A DNA stretch of 64,000 bases from Edaphochlamys debaryana (lineage: Eukaryota; Chlorophyta; Chlorophyceae; Chlamydomonadales), in assembly GCA_016858145.1 (NCBI GenBank), contig JAEHOE010000027.1, positions 682,001-746,000 of the forward strand. The letters run 5' to 3'. Shown piece after piece: positions 37,001 to 49,300 of the stretch. Position numbers and translations under genes: made by a program. The notes beneath the pieces were generated by a model that worked only from the letters and a program-made list of their open reading frames with translations, did no database searches and was not told where the DNA came from. Numbering within the stretch: the stretch's first letter is position 1; the number at the start of each line of letters is the position of its first letter.

Positions 37001-39689
37001 GTTGGGAGAACCGTTGGGGCGAAACAGTTGGAGGCTTGAGTGAGGTTCCCGAGGTTCGTGAGTCAGGAGCAAGGTGAGATCTCACCCACGTCCTCTCCAT
37101 GCCCCATGCAACCCCGTCCACGCAGCACCCCAGCCGCGTCGTACCCGCAATCCCGCCCTGTACGACAACGTCTGTAACGGCAACGTCTGTACGGCATGAT
37201 GATGACTCACCCGGGTTAACGACCAGCACGAAGGTGGTTGTGATGATGGCCTTGAGGTGCTCCAGGTTGACCACGATGGCCTTGTCGCGGCACAGGATGG
37301 CCGAGGGGTAGGTGGTGGACAGGGCGGGGTCCAGCAGGCGCAGGTCGCGGGTCTGGATGCCCAGCTTGTGCGTGATGCGCCACTTGTCGGCCTGGGGGTG
37401 GGCGGGTGGGGACGGTGGGGAGGGGCCGACACGGGGTTATTTAGGCACGGCAGGGTCACGAGGGGAAGGGTGTGTGCGTGATGCGCCACTTGTCGGCTTT
37501 GGGGGAGGTGGGCGGGTGCGAAAAGAAGGTGAGGGTTATGCTGTTATCAGTCTGGGGGTGACGCGCAGGCCAAGCTCTGGTGCGGTGTGTCGCAATACCG
37601 TAGTAGTCCAGCGGACGTCTGCCGGCCTCCAGCAGCATGGGGGCATCCCCCCTCTACGGCACGGAGGCAGCGTCCCCTGCACGGCTGCGTCCCCCGCACC
37701 CGTCCATGTTCCACAATCACCCATGCATGCTGGAACCTGGATCCCGGATCCAGACCCCGTGGCTCCGCCCACCTGCATCAGCGACGTCTCCCCGTGCTTG
37801 TCGATCCGCAGCCACGTGCGCATCACCGCCTGGAATGGGGAGAGGATGACAGGGAGCCTTAATGGAAGACACGCGGGCGTAAAGGGGCGCCAGACGGTTG
37901 CCAGGTTGCTAAGCCATCATGGCAAAAGGGTGCAAGCGCACATGCCATTCATTTTCCCCTGCCGGTCTACGTCCGTCCAATCCACACCCTGACTAAAGCC
38001 CACGCCGGCCCCGTGCCCCTCCCCCAAACCTCACACCTCCCCCGGCGCCCTCCCACCCGCAGCACCCCGGTCCTCCCCTGTCCCCCTTCCCCCTGCCAAC
38101 CTCACCCCTCTCCGTCCCCATCCGCCCCCTCGCCCCTTCCCCGCCGCCTCGCTTTCTCCCGCCGCCCTCACGACCCCACCCCGTTCCTACGCCGCCCCCG
38201 GCCCCCGCCCACCTGCTTGCCGCTCTTGCCCCCGCCCTTGCCCATGCGCCCCGGGCCCGCCCGGTGGTGCCGCCGTGCCCCGGGTGCCCCGTGCCCCCCG
38301 CCGGTGCTGTGCCCCGCCAGCCCCAGCCCCCCCAGCCCGGGCGCCGAGCTGGGGCGGCCCTCGTCCCCGGAGGACCGCAGAGCCGCCACCGCTGGGTCCG
38401 TGATGCCTGGGCGGAGGCGGGAGAGGCGGGGGAGATGGGGTGGGTTTGGATGAGGTTGGATGGGGTTGGATGGGTGAGAAGGGGGAGTGAATGAGCAGAC
38501 CACCGTTGACTTACCTCAGACCCAACCCCCGGGTGTCAGATTGCCCCAATGTGGACCTACGCCTGCTGCCCCCCGCCCCCCCAGCCACCACCCCCACCTA
38601 CCCGTGGGCATGGGTCCGTCCAGCGGCCCGTCCGCGTCCGAGTCAGCACGGCTGTGGCCGTACCCCTCGTCGTGCGACATCTCGTCCTGTGGGTCACGGT
38701 TAAAATTAAAGAGGCGGTTACAGTCACGGTTACGCCGGATGCTCGACTACGGCAGGGTCAATGCACGTGGCATCCATCCTCACCACGGACCTCCCCTGCC
38801 GCGCAGCCGCACCGGACACCAGGCCCGCTGCCCCAGCAGCCCCCGCCATCGGAATCGGCCCGAACCCCCAGGACTCGACTGTCCCCACCGCCGGTGCCCA
38901 GCCCGCTACAGGCCCCCCCACCCCTCAACACACCCGTCCCTGTCTGAGCCAGGGCAGGCCCCCGCTCGGGTCCAAAGGGGTCACCCCTCCCCTCGTTCTC
39001 GCCTTCCATGGGTTAGCGCAGCACCCGACAATTCCCCATACTGCACCGCACACCCCTACGCAGGCCCCCCGCTCCCGCTCCTGTCCAAAGAAGCCGCCCC
39101 TCTCCCGGTCCTCGCCCTCCGTGGGCTATTGCACCGCAGCGCATCACACCTCTCGACCCCCCCCCGTACGGCACCGCTCGCCCCTACTCACGACCTCTTG
39201 CCCCCGGGCACTCCTTAGACCTCTGATGTGGAGTTCCCCCCTTCCAAGAGATAGCCCGCTCACGACCCCAGCATGCCGTTCTGAAGCTTGAACAAGCCTC
39301 AACCCCTCCCATACCCATAGGTCGCCCCTTCCACCGGCTAGCCTGCTACCGACCAAAGCATGCCGGTCTGAAGCCCCCTGCCCCAAGCCCTGCCCAGCGC
39401 GATCGGTCCTTCCCAGCACGCGCACCTGCAGCAGCTGCAGCCCTCCGATGTGGAGGTCACCGGGGGTCACGGCCCGGTCCGGCGGAGCGGACGGGGAGGG
39501 CCGGTGGTTGGAATTTGGCGACGCCCGCACCGATGTGCGGTCGATGGCGGCCGCTGCCAGCAGCTGCTCGAGCGGCGCGCCCACGGCAGCCGCATCGTCT
39601 AGCGTGATGGCCACAGACTGGGGCTCGTCATCGTCGTCCGCGAATCGGACGCCACCGCCGCGCCGACGGCCAGGGGCGGGGGAGGCCAT
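34067..39689 (-). CDS. MRS2: MRS2/CorA-type magnesium transporter
   Basis: Fifteen exons on the minus strand: 39689-39426, 38686-38602, 38406-38213, 37829-37773, 37391-37211, 36985-36885, 36677-36576, 36409-36332, 36197-36114, 35887-35780, 35558-35485, 35025-34938, 34806-34738, 34539-34414, 34153-34067; every phase closes, 565 residues. Plant-MRS2 blocks: [94 protein letters not shown]. The first C-terminal membrane helix ends in the signature WFGMNL (Gly-Met-Asn), followed by a short loop and a second helix ([15 protein letters not shown]). The family forms homopentameric Mg channels in mitochondrial, vacuolar or plastid membranes. The N-terminus is about 190 residues, low-complexity and acidic, with no obvious transit peptide. 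Intron 14 uses a GC donor; introns 1, 4, 11 and 14 carry decayed copies of exon edges. Confidence 0.92.
34842..34885. repeat. 11-bp minisatellite in MRS2 intron 12
   Basis: About four copies of the unit TGATAAATCCC; one copy reads TGATGAATCCC. It lies between exons 12 and 13 of MRS2. Confidence 0.8.
38740..39400. repeat. Degenerate tandem repeats in MRS2 intron 1
   Basis: Intron 1 (38687-39425) contains two decayed repeats of about 120 bp (near 38965-39030 and 39060-39150, sharing CAGGCCCCC, GTCCAAA, CCTCGTTCTCGCC-like blocks) and two decayed copies of the end of exon 1. On the minus strand the latter read [13 protein letters not shown] and GELHIRGL, against [12 protein letters not shown] in exon 1. 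Confidence 0.6.
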
Positions 39690-40309
39690 GGATTGGCCGG
39701 GATGGGCACGGACAGCTGGTGCCCCGCCTAGACGCTGCTGGGCGAGCTATGCGCCCTTTCGAGCTCCGCCAGCTCAAGTCCTCCTTTGCCGCTTGCCAGC
39801 GCAGGATGCGGAGCCAGCCTCGGTCGTGCGTAACGAGGGCCGGTGCGTATGGAGACTGCTCGCTGGACTAGCGCCGAGCTTTTGCGGTCTGCGGCCACGA
39901 GTTTGCCACGTTCCTGTCCGCCGCTTCGCCGCCTCAAGCCTCAGGCAACTACATCTGCAGCGCTCGTGCTCGTAATGTGTCGCCGCCGAGCCGCCCGACC
40001 CCCTAGCAAGATGGCGATGCGCAGCAAGCAGATGTGGTAAGCAGGTCAGAGGCAACGGCCCCAAGGAACTTTTAACAAAGGTGCGGTTCCGCAATTCGTG
40101 TTCTCTCTCGAGCACCTTTCGCGGCAGCAGTGTGGGACGTGTTCTGGTTCGTCTGTAAAGCACCGTGCGGTGGACAGGGGGTCGAGGCAAGCAAGTCGGC
40201 CATGCGCCAACTGTGGAGGCGGGATCGCCATCGAGCCGGCAAGGGCCCAGGCTGGCCAGAGCTCCACACGCATACTGACTCCAAAGACGCTTAGAAGTGC
40301 ATGTCGTGA
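39690..40309. promoter_or_regulatory. Divergent promoter region shared by MRS2 and tRNA ligase
   Basis: The 620 bp (940 bp if the internal ATG is used for the ligase) separate two genes read outward. Both promoters must lie here. I see no TATA-like box that decides a start. Open frames within it are antisense or shadow frames. Confidence 0.5.
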
Positions 40310-43300
40310 ATGCACTCACGCCTGCAGCTCACTCTTGGTCGGCAGCTTGCGCCCTTGCACCGCGCGAGCCCCTTCCTCACGCTTACCCTTCCTGAGCCTC
40401 TCGTAGTCACCTTCGCTAGCCGCTCAAAGGCCAACCGGAAGGAGACAGCTGGCCGCCCGCTGGGCCCAGCGAAAACCGAACCCATCCCCGACCGCCGCAA
40501 GCAGCCATCCCCACACGGCCCCGGCGGGGCCAAGACCCCCGTGCCTGATCCCGTTCGCAACCCTTCTATTCCGCGACCCTCGCAACACCGAACGACCGCG
40601 GCGGGCGGAGTAACGCGAGGCCTTGCAGCCATGGACCCGCCCAGCCAGGCATCCATGCTGCAGGTGCAGAACATGATGCTGCTGTGCAAGCAGCTGCGCC
40701 TGCCCGTTTCCTACAAGGTGCGCGCCTTAAGCAAACACGTTAAACTAAAAGCGAGCCTGTAGGCCCCCGATGGGCCTAAGGGCGGGCTGAACTCAGCCTG
40801 ACTTACTCAGGGCCCAGGGGAGTCAGGCCTCCAGGCTGGGTCCCCCCACTGAGGTGGTTGTCCGAAGCCCTCGTTAGCCCCCATGGCATGGAGTCACAAC
40901 ATCATGATCTCAAACACGGGCCGCCGTGCAATCGCTATCTCGATTTCCTGCACCAGTTATCACCTAGGGCCCCAACACTAGTCCCTCTGCCAGCCGTCTC
41001 GCCCTGCAGCTCTCACCCTGCACGCCCACAGCTCCCTCCTGGCACGGGCCCTTATCGCTTGTCCAGCCTGCCCAGATGTGAGGCCGCTTGGATTCCCCTC
41101 TCGCACCTTACACCCAACATCCCCCCACCCGGGCCCAGATCCAGGAGCGGGCCCAGGATGGCCCCGACGGGCCCCGCGTGTTCGGCATTGTGGTCCACGT
41201 GCACGGGGACCACGCCTTCAAAAAGTACCTCACCAGCTGCAGGTGGGTTCGCGTGGATCTGGATCTGAAATCTGTCTTGGGACAAGCTCTACCCTGTGCA
41301 ACTCCTCACGAGCATGCCCCTTCCCGTCCGCCGTCGCTCCCTGACAGTGCTGCGGACATCCCACTGTACCGCGGGCTCATGCTAAGGGTGGGGTGGGGAC
41401 CTGTGTGGTGGTTCGGGTCAGGTCGAGGATAAGGGACTACGCGACCTGGTCTAGGGCGCAGGACGCCAGAAGCCGCACTCCTTCTAGCGTGGCGAGCCTC
41501 TAGCTCGTTCCTCGGTTCCGCCCCTCCTCTTCTCCCTCCCCCTCCCTCTTCCCACTCCCCAGGTGGAGGCTGACGCGGGTCTGCGGCACGTGCTGAGCGC
41601 CCGCGTGCAGCAGGCCTTCCTTCCCAAGTTTGAGAACGAGGGACAGGTGGGGGGGGACAGGAAGGCTGCACAAGAGTGCCCTTCGTCTGCCCTTTTCGCC
41701 CCTTCCTGCCTCCGAACTCCTTCCCTCTCCTTCCGCCCCCTCCACCCCTCCCACAAAGGACGCCGCTATCGCCGACGCCGTGGTCGCCGCCGCCGCCGCC
41801 GGCCGCCCCTCCGCCGTCACCATCAAGCACAGCGGATCCCTCGTGACGCTGTCGTGGGACGGCGGCTGGGCGGCCAAGAACTCAGTGGCAAACGAGTACA
41901 CCGCGGGTGGGTGGTGCGGTCGGTTGGCGGTCGGTGATTGGTGGTTGGGTGGTTAGGTGGTTGGCTAGTCGGTTTGTGGTTGGGGCAGGTGAGTCTCCAG
42001 CAGGCGTCGCACGCATCGGGCGGAGTGGGGGTACCGCACTGTAAAGCACTCCCAACCCTCCGTTGACGCCTTCTTCCTCCCCGCCCCTCCTCCCCACCCC
42101 TACCCCCCCACAGGCGGCGCCGCCCTCCTCCGCGCACACTACGACCGCCGCCACCCCTCGGACCCCCCCGCCGCCGCCGCCGAGCTCAACCGCCTCTTCG
42201 CTGCCATGAAGGAGCGGAGGCTGAGCCTGTGCTTCGAGATGGTGAGGCGGGCTTGTGTGGGGAAATGGGATTATGCATGGCATCTGGACCTGGATCTTTC
42301 ATTCCACTCTGGATCTGGGTCCTGGTTCTGGGACTCTATTGAGGCTGAGCCTGTGCTTCGATATGGTGGGCTGGCTTGGGCCGTTTGTGGGGAAGCGGGG
42401 GTATGCCAGAGGGATTCCGTACTCTGGATTCTGGATTCGGCATCTAGATCCTGGATTCTGGGACTCCGTTGTTCTTGACTATGGAGGTTGGCATATCTGT
42501 GGTCAGCAATCTGGAGTCGCCGCGGCCCACTCTTTCCCGTCCACGGACACCGCTGCTTGCCCTCTCCACCCCCGTCTCGACACCCTCTTGCCGGCCCATC
42601 CAAACCCCACTTTCCCTCCCCCCCCTCCTCCCACTCTCCACCTTACAGGTCACCGCTAGCCACGGCCACCACGGTCAGCTCCCGGCCGCCGAGTACCTGG
42701 TGGCAACGGCGGCGCACACGCTGGATCCAGGTGAGATCCGGATCTGGGATCTGGAACCCGGGCACCGTTCTTCTCGGGCGTCGGGTTCCTCGTGCCCCAT
42801 TTCCGTCTTATCCGCTCCGCGGGATACGAGGTAATCTTCCCCTCGTTACTTGTGGTGGCGCTCAGAGAGGGGCCGTAGGGCCGCCCGTGTCTCCATCCCC
42901 GCCGGTCCCACCCCCATCCCCCAATGGTCCTTCGGCTTACCACCCCCCCACCCCCCCACCCCACCCCAGCCACCGGCGCCCCCTCCTTTCTGGGCTGGCT
43001 GCCCTTCCTGGAGCTGTGTGCGGAGCTGGGGCTGCCGGCCAACGACACGTGGATCCTGGGGGGAGAGCAGGTGCGTGTTTAGGATGCGTAGGGTGGGCGC
43101 GTGATACCTATAAGTGCAGTTGTGAGCAGACAGGCAGGAGTGTGTGAAGGGCTGCTCGCATGAGCCTGGGAGTCGTGGGCGCGGTGATTAGCCGGCCGGG
43201 GATGAGGTGTGTGTGGAAGAGGGGAGGGGGGGAAGGCGCAGAGGATGGTGGTTGCCGGGGGCGGTACCTGGCAGCTTTGCTCCTGGGGGGAAAGCAGGTG

Positions 43301-46300
43301 GGGAGCGGGCCGGGGGGGCAGGTTCGGTACGTTGTTGCTTGGGTCAGAGGAGTGGGGAGAGCGGTCAGGGTGGGAGGTCGAGGAGAGGGGACTGCTTGGA
43401 ACGGCGGGCAGTACATGTCGCCCTCCCACGACCGACGGTGCCGACCTTACGCCTCCACCCCCTTGCCCCTCTCCCCTGATGATCCGAATCCGGCCCTGCA
43501 GATGGCGGCGGCCGTACGGCAATCTCTCGACTCGCTGGCCATGCGGGGCGGCCCCACTAGCCGTGCCGTACAGGCCCTGAGCGCCCTGGTGGCAGAGGGG
43601 GAGGCGCAGGCCGCCTCTGGCGGGGGGGTAGGGGGGGCGGGGGCCGGGGGGTCCCTGAGCCTGCAGCTGCCGGGTGCCTACCCCCACGAGCAGTGGCAGG
43701 GCGAGCGGCTCGAGGGCTTCGTGGTGGCGGCGGGTCAGCAGCTGGGGGAGGAGGTAAGGGGTGGCGGAGGGGGCTTCGTAAGGGGCTAGGGACGAAACGG
43801 CGAAGATAGGATGGCGGGGGGAGGGGTTGGGAATCAGGAGGCCTCCGACCCTGCCGCCCCCCTTGCCTTTGACCACACCACCTGTTAACCACCCACCCCT
43901 CATCTCTCAACAGGAGATCCGGCGCCTCAAGGCCGTTCGGGACGCCATGGCAGCCGCCCGCCTGGAGCTGCCTGCCGTACCGGAGCGCCTACGGCGGCCG
44001 TACCAGCGGGCACTACGGGAGGCCCTGGCGGCGGCCGCGGCGGCGGGCGAGAAGACCGTGACGACGCCCGCCGGATCTGGATCCGGGATTGTAGCCGGGG
44101 ATCCCACGCCCACCGTCACCTCCGAGGCCGTACGGCAGCGGCTGCTGATGGCCGCCGCGTGCTGGATGCCGCAGACGGCGGTGTCGTACGGCGCCGTACA
44201 GGTTGGTGCACGGGCGGAGCTCGTTGCCAGGGCTGGACAGTGCCGGGACTTAAGGGTAGATGGCGGCTCTTGAGGGCTTCAAATTTAGATCCATCGAGAT
44301 CCATCCAGACAAGAAGTTGGGGCGGCCACGGCGTACGGCGACTGACTGATTCGTACATGGCCCTTACTAATGCACCGCCCACAGCCCGACGAGCGCTCCC
44401 GCCTTACGGACCTGCTGCTGACTCAGCGCGTGGGCGGCTCGGACGCTGAGCAGCCGGATGACGTCAGCCAGCCGTACATCGTACTGCCGGGCGGCGGGCG
44501 GCTGTACAGCCGGCGGGCGCTGGCCCGACTGGGGGTGCAGAAGCTGCAGGTGAGACAATTCGCTGCCCACTCACTCCACCTTGTGCGGTAGTTGCAGCGC
44601 GGTTGCAGCGGTGTAAAGCGGTGTCAACGACCCGCCTAACTAACCCCCCTTCCCCGTTGTCACCCACCCACCCCCATCCCACAACCCTAGGCCCTGCTCC
44701 TGGCCGAGGCTGGTGCGCCCGACTGCCCACCTGGCCGGGCGCAGGAGCTGCGGGAAGCTGCCGGGGAGGCGGCCATGGCGGACGACCCCCCGCCCGACAC
44801 GCTGCAGGTAGGCGGGGGCGGAGGGGGCTGTCGGCGTGTGTATGTGTATGGGCGTGTCGTGTGTGCGGCCAGGGGGAGGCGGCCATGGCGGACGACCCCC
44901 CGCCGAACACGCTGCAGGTAGGCGGGGGGGCTGAGGGTGGGGGCGCGGAGGCATTTGGGAGGGCGAGGAAGCACGGGACACGCACTACCCCAGCTCCCCC
45001 GTCACCTTCGCCCACTGTCCTTGCCTATGAATCATATGGGAACAGGCCCTTACCCGGCCTCCTACCACCCACATGCTTCCCGCTGAACTTTCCTCCCGTC
45101 GCGTTCTGGGATGGGTCGGATGGGTCCTGTGCATTGCCTGGTGCTCGCTTTGCCCAACGCCCACCCCCTCTCTCTGGCGGGCAAGCAAAGCAATGGGACA
45201 GGCACAGGTGCCAGCACCTTCCCACCGCCTCTCCTGCCCCTTCTCCCTCCGCCCTCCCCCCGCATGCCCCCAGGTCCGCGCCATGCGCGCTCTGGCCGGC
45301 CCCGGCGAGACCTCGGCCTCCCTCCGCTACAAGAAGAAGATGCAGCTCTGGACGCTGCCGGAGCCAACCGCCGCAACCGCAACCAGCGGTCAACCGCCAA
45401 CCGCCAACGGCGGGGTGGTTGGCTACAGCCTCATGACGTTTGTCATCCGCAACGGCCTGCCGGCGCTGCGGCAGGGCGCCGCCACGTACGCAGCCTACGT
45501 GGACGGCCTTGCGCGGCGGAGCTGGAAGCTGCCCCCAGCGCAGGCGGCGCAAGTGCGCAAGGGGTTGCTCGTGTGGGGCCGGGAGGGCGGATGGCGCGGG
45601 GCGCGGTCCACATTAAGGGAGCTCGTGGGCTCTTTCATCTTACATGTGTAGCCTCCACGCCCCCCCATACATCCCCACAGCACTCGCCAACTTGTCCCCA
45701 AACCTTGACTCCAACCCCAACCCGAATCCCAACCCAACCGAGCCCAACCCAACCCAGCCCCAACCCGAATCCCAACCCGACCCAAACCCCCCGCAGGTGC
45801 AGCACTTCGGCCGCTGCTGGGCCGCCTGGGTGGCTGCCCGGGGCGGCGCGGGGGCGGTGGACAGCGACCGCTACCTGGAGGCGGCGGAGCCCTTCGCGGC
45901 GGAGTTCCTGCGGCTGAGGGGCAGCATGCCGCTCAGCGGCAGGCCCGAGGGCGCGTTCCAGGTGGGACCCGGTGCGGGCCCGGGCGGGGCCCGGGATGGG
46001 CCTGGGCCAGCTGCATTTGAAGGCAAAGGATAAGTCATCATACTCGTTCCCCCAAAAATCCTCCACAACAGGGCCTGCTCATTCTGGTCGACACGCCTGA
46101 GCCCCTGACTCAGGTGCGCTCGCGTCGCTCGGGATGTACAGCGGGAGCCACGATGGTAGCCCTTTAACCTTCCCCTCGTGTCACCCTCGCTGCCCAACCA
46201 CCACCACCCGCCCGCAGGCCCTCAAGCGCGCCCTGGCTCCCGCCCTGGAGCTCAACCCCTCCAAGCTGGGGGACACCCCCTGGAGCAAGGGAATGGTGGC

Positions 46301-49300
46301 GGGGGGGGCCCTGCTGTGGCTGCCGGTGGGTGCTTCATGGAGGGGTGGAGCAGGGAAGAGGGGTGGAGCAGGGCTAGGGCGGCGTGCGCCTGGCTGCGTG
46401 TTCCCATGCCCATGCCGCCCCGGCACGCACGGCCCCCTCCGCCGTCTTGCACCTCTCGCGCGGTACCGATGCCGTACACATGCCCCACCGCTGTCGTCCA
46501 CACACCACCCGTCCCGCTCTCCTCACCCTCACCCTCTCCCTTGTACAGCCCGGCTCCGAGCCGCCCAAGCAGCTCCGGGCCTACCTCAAGGACGGAGCGG
46601 CGCCCTACACCTGGGCCATCGCCGCCGCGCCCCCGCGCCCCGACGCGGGCGCCGACGGCCCCGACGCAAAGCGGCGCAAGGGCATGGCCGCAGCAAAGGT
46701 AGGGGCACTGCATGCATGCACGTGCACATGCCAAGATGCATGTAGATTAATCCCAGGCTGGGATTCGGTCTTGCATGCCAGTGCACCTGCAATTAGACAC
46801 CTTTGTGCGCGGGTTCAGGACACTCCAACATCTTGTTTAGTTGTTCAGAGCTGAACAACAGGGCACTCAAGTATCGTGTTCTCTTGTTCGGCGCTGAACA
46901 ACAAAACAAGATAGTTGAGCGTATCAAACCCGTGCAGGAAAGGTGCACTCCGATTCCCGGTACGCCCCTCCGGTCCAATAGCTGGATAGCCTCTCACGCT
47001 CGCTCGTGCTTTCGCCTACTGCCGCAAAAGAGTGCGCCTCTCCTGCAAGTGTCTCCACCGTGACCGCCTCCTCTCGCCTCGCGCTCGTCGCACTGCTCTT
47101 TCCTGCATGACGACGTGCACGTGCACCTGCAGGACGGCAGATCTTAAGTCGCAGATCTCATGCAAGCTTGCACACCCCCACCCACACGTTCCCCTTCCCC
47201 TTTGCCCAGGTCACCACCGTCACCGCCGCGCTGTCTCCAGATAAGGTCCGCCAGATCACGCTCCCATCCGATGGCACAGACGCAGCTGTGGAGGCAGGGG
47301 CAGGCGCGGAGGCGGGGGCGGGGGCGGACGCCGCAGCCGCCGGGGCGGAGGGGGCCGCCAGCGCTGCGCTGGTGTCGGACCTGGTGGCGTGGCTGGGGCG
47401 GGGCAGCCCGCTGCCGCCGGCAGGTGCGTGGAGTGGGGCGTGGCGTGGCGTGGGATGTCTAGTCGTGTCCTCACATGCAATGTCGATTCGCACCGTAACG
47501 AAGCGGACGGGCGCGGGAGTAGGGCTCAGCATGCTACTGCAGACGCCTCTGAGTCTCGTGTCTCAAGAACCTGGCGATATCTTGTCTCCTCACAAATAAC
47601 ACGTGACCCCCTGCCATGAATTCCCCGCAGACCCCGCGGTCGCCGCCTTCTTCGTGACCATCCCGGGGGTGGGCAAGAGCGCAGTGGCCAAGGGCCTGAC
47701 GCTGCCGCCGAGGGGGGAGGGAGGCCAGCCTCGGCCGCTCACGGTTAAGGCAAGCTCAAGGGGAGCAGGGCGGGGAGGGGGAACACATGAGGCGAGGATG
47801 CAGGCCGCAATCGGGGCCAAGCGGAGGGGCGCAGGCTGGCATAGGAACAGTGTAAGAGCAGGCTGCTTACGGTCAAGGCAAGAGCGCAGGGGTGGGGGAC
47901 TTGCATGAGGCGAGGATTGAGGGAAGGGAGGAGGGAGGTGCGGGTAGCCACAACGCAGGGCACGAGCTGAGGGTCCCAGACTGCGCGGGGAAGCGCGCGA
48001 AGGGAGCAAGAGCCATTGGCCCTGGGTCCGGGGTTAAAGAGACAGGCGGGTGCTTGACGGCTTGACGTATCCTAACCCTCCCATTTTGCCCTCCTCACCC
48101 GCCCAGGTGCTCAACAGCGACAACCTTAAGCGCACCGTCAAAGGGTTCAACCCCAACCGGTGAGCCTGAACCCAGCAGCCAGGCTGTAACACCGTTGGTC
48201 CCATAGCTTTCTCTAGCCTGCTTATCCCTTGCTGCCCAATCTGCGAGACCTACTCTTGCCTGCTTATCTCGTGCTGCCCCTCCCTGCCCTTTGCCCGCCT
48301 CATCCTTGTTGCCCCGCCCCCCCTGCCCCTCCATGCCCCTCCCCGGCCCCCCCCCAGGTACTGGCAGGAGGTGGCCTCCGCCGCCGACGCCTGCCAGGGC
48401 GGGGGCCACGCGCTGGTGGCGGTGGCGGACAAGAACCTGGTGCCCTCGCCCCCGGGCAACGTGGCGCGGGCGCTGGAGCCGCTGAGGGGCACGGGTGGGT
48501 CCAGGGCGAAGGTTTGAGCAAGGAAGAGAGCAAGGGGGACAGAAAGAGAGAGATGCACCTGTGCCGGAAGTCCCTCGAAGTGCCGTGAGCGTGACATCTT
48601 TTGCCCCTCCTAGAGTACCCGCTCTGCACCCACCCGCCCAACCCCACCAACCCCTAGGTATCTCGAGCCTCGCCCTCATCCCGGTGGTGGCGGGGCCCTC
48701 CACACTCTCCGCACCTGCCCCCGCGCATGCGGATCTGTACGGCGGCGTGCCGGATCTGCCGTTCCCCCTGGAGCTGGTGGCGCTGTGCATGATGCGCACG
48801 CTGAAGCGCAAGGTACGGCAGGAGTGCACGGCATTGCGCTGACTCATGCATCCATCCGTCCGCGTCCCCCACAGCCCACACCCGTTCGCCATACACTCCA
48901 ACCGCAACCCTGCCAGTGTCCCCACCCCGCCTCTCCCCCACCCTGCCCCTTACACCCAACCTCCAACCGTACCCAACCACCCCAACTGCCAACCACCAAC
49001 CGCCGCAGAACCACGAGGGCAACCTGGACGCCTCGCTCCCAACCGCCGCCTCCGTTGTGGCGATGTTCGCCGGCTTCTTCAAACACAAGACCCTGCAGGA
49101 GCTCCGCGAGGCGCTCTCGGGCCTATTCACGCGCGTCGCGCTGCTGCCCATCATGCGCGGCGACGGCGTGGCGGCGGCGGCGGATGGCGGCGCGGTGGTT
49201 GGCGGCGGCGGCAGCGTGCCGGCCGACGTGCTCCGCCACGTGGCCCAGGGCGTACGGGAGGTGGACGAGCGCGCCAAGCCCCAACTGCCCAAGGAGTGGG

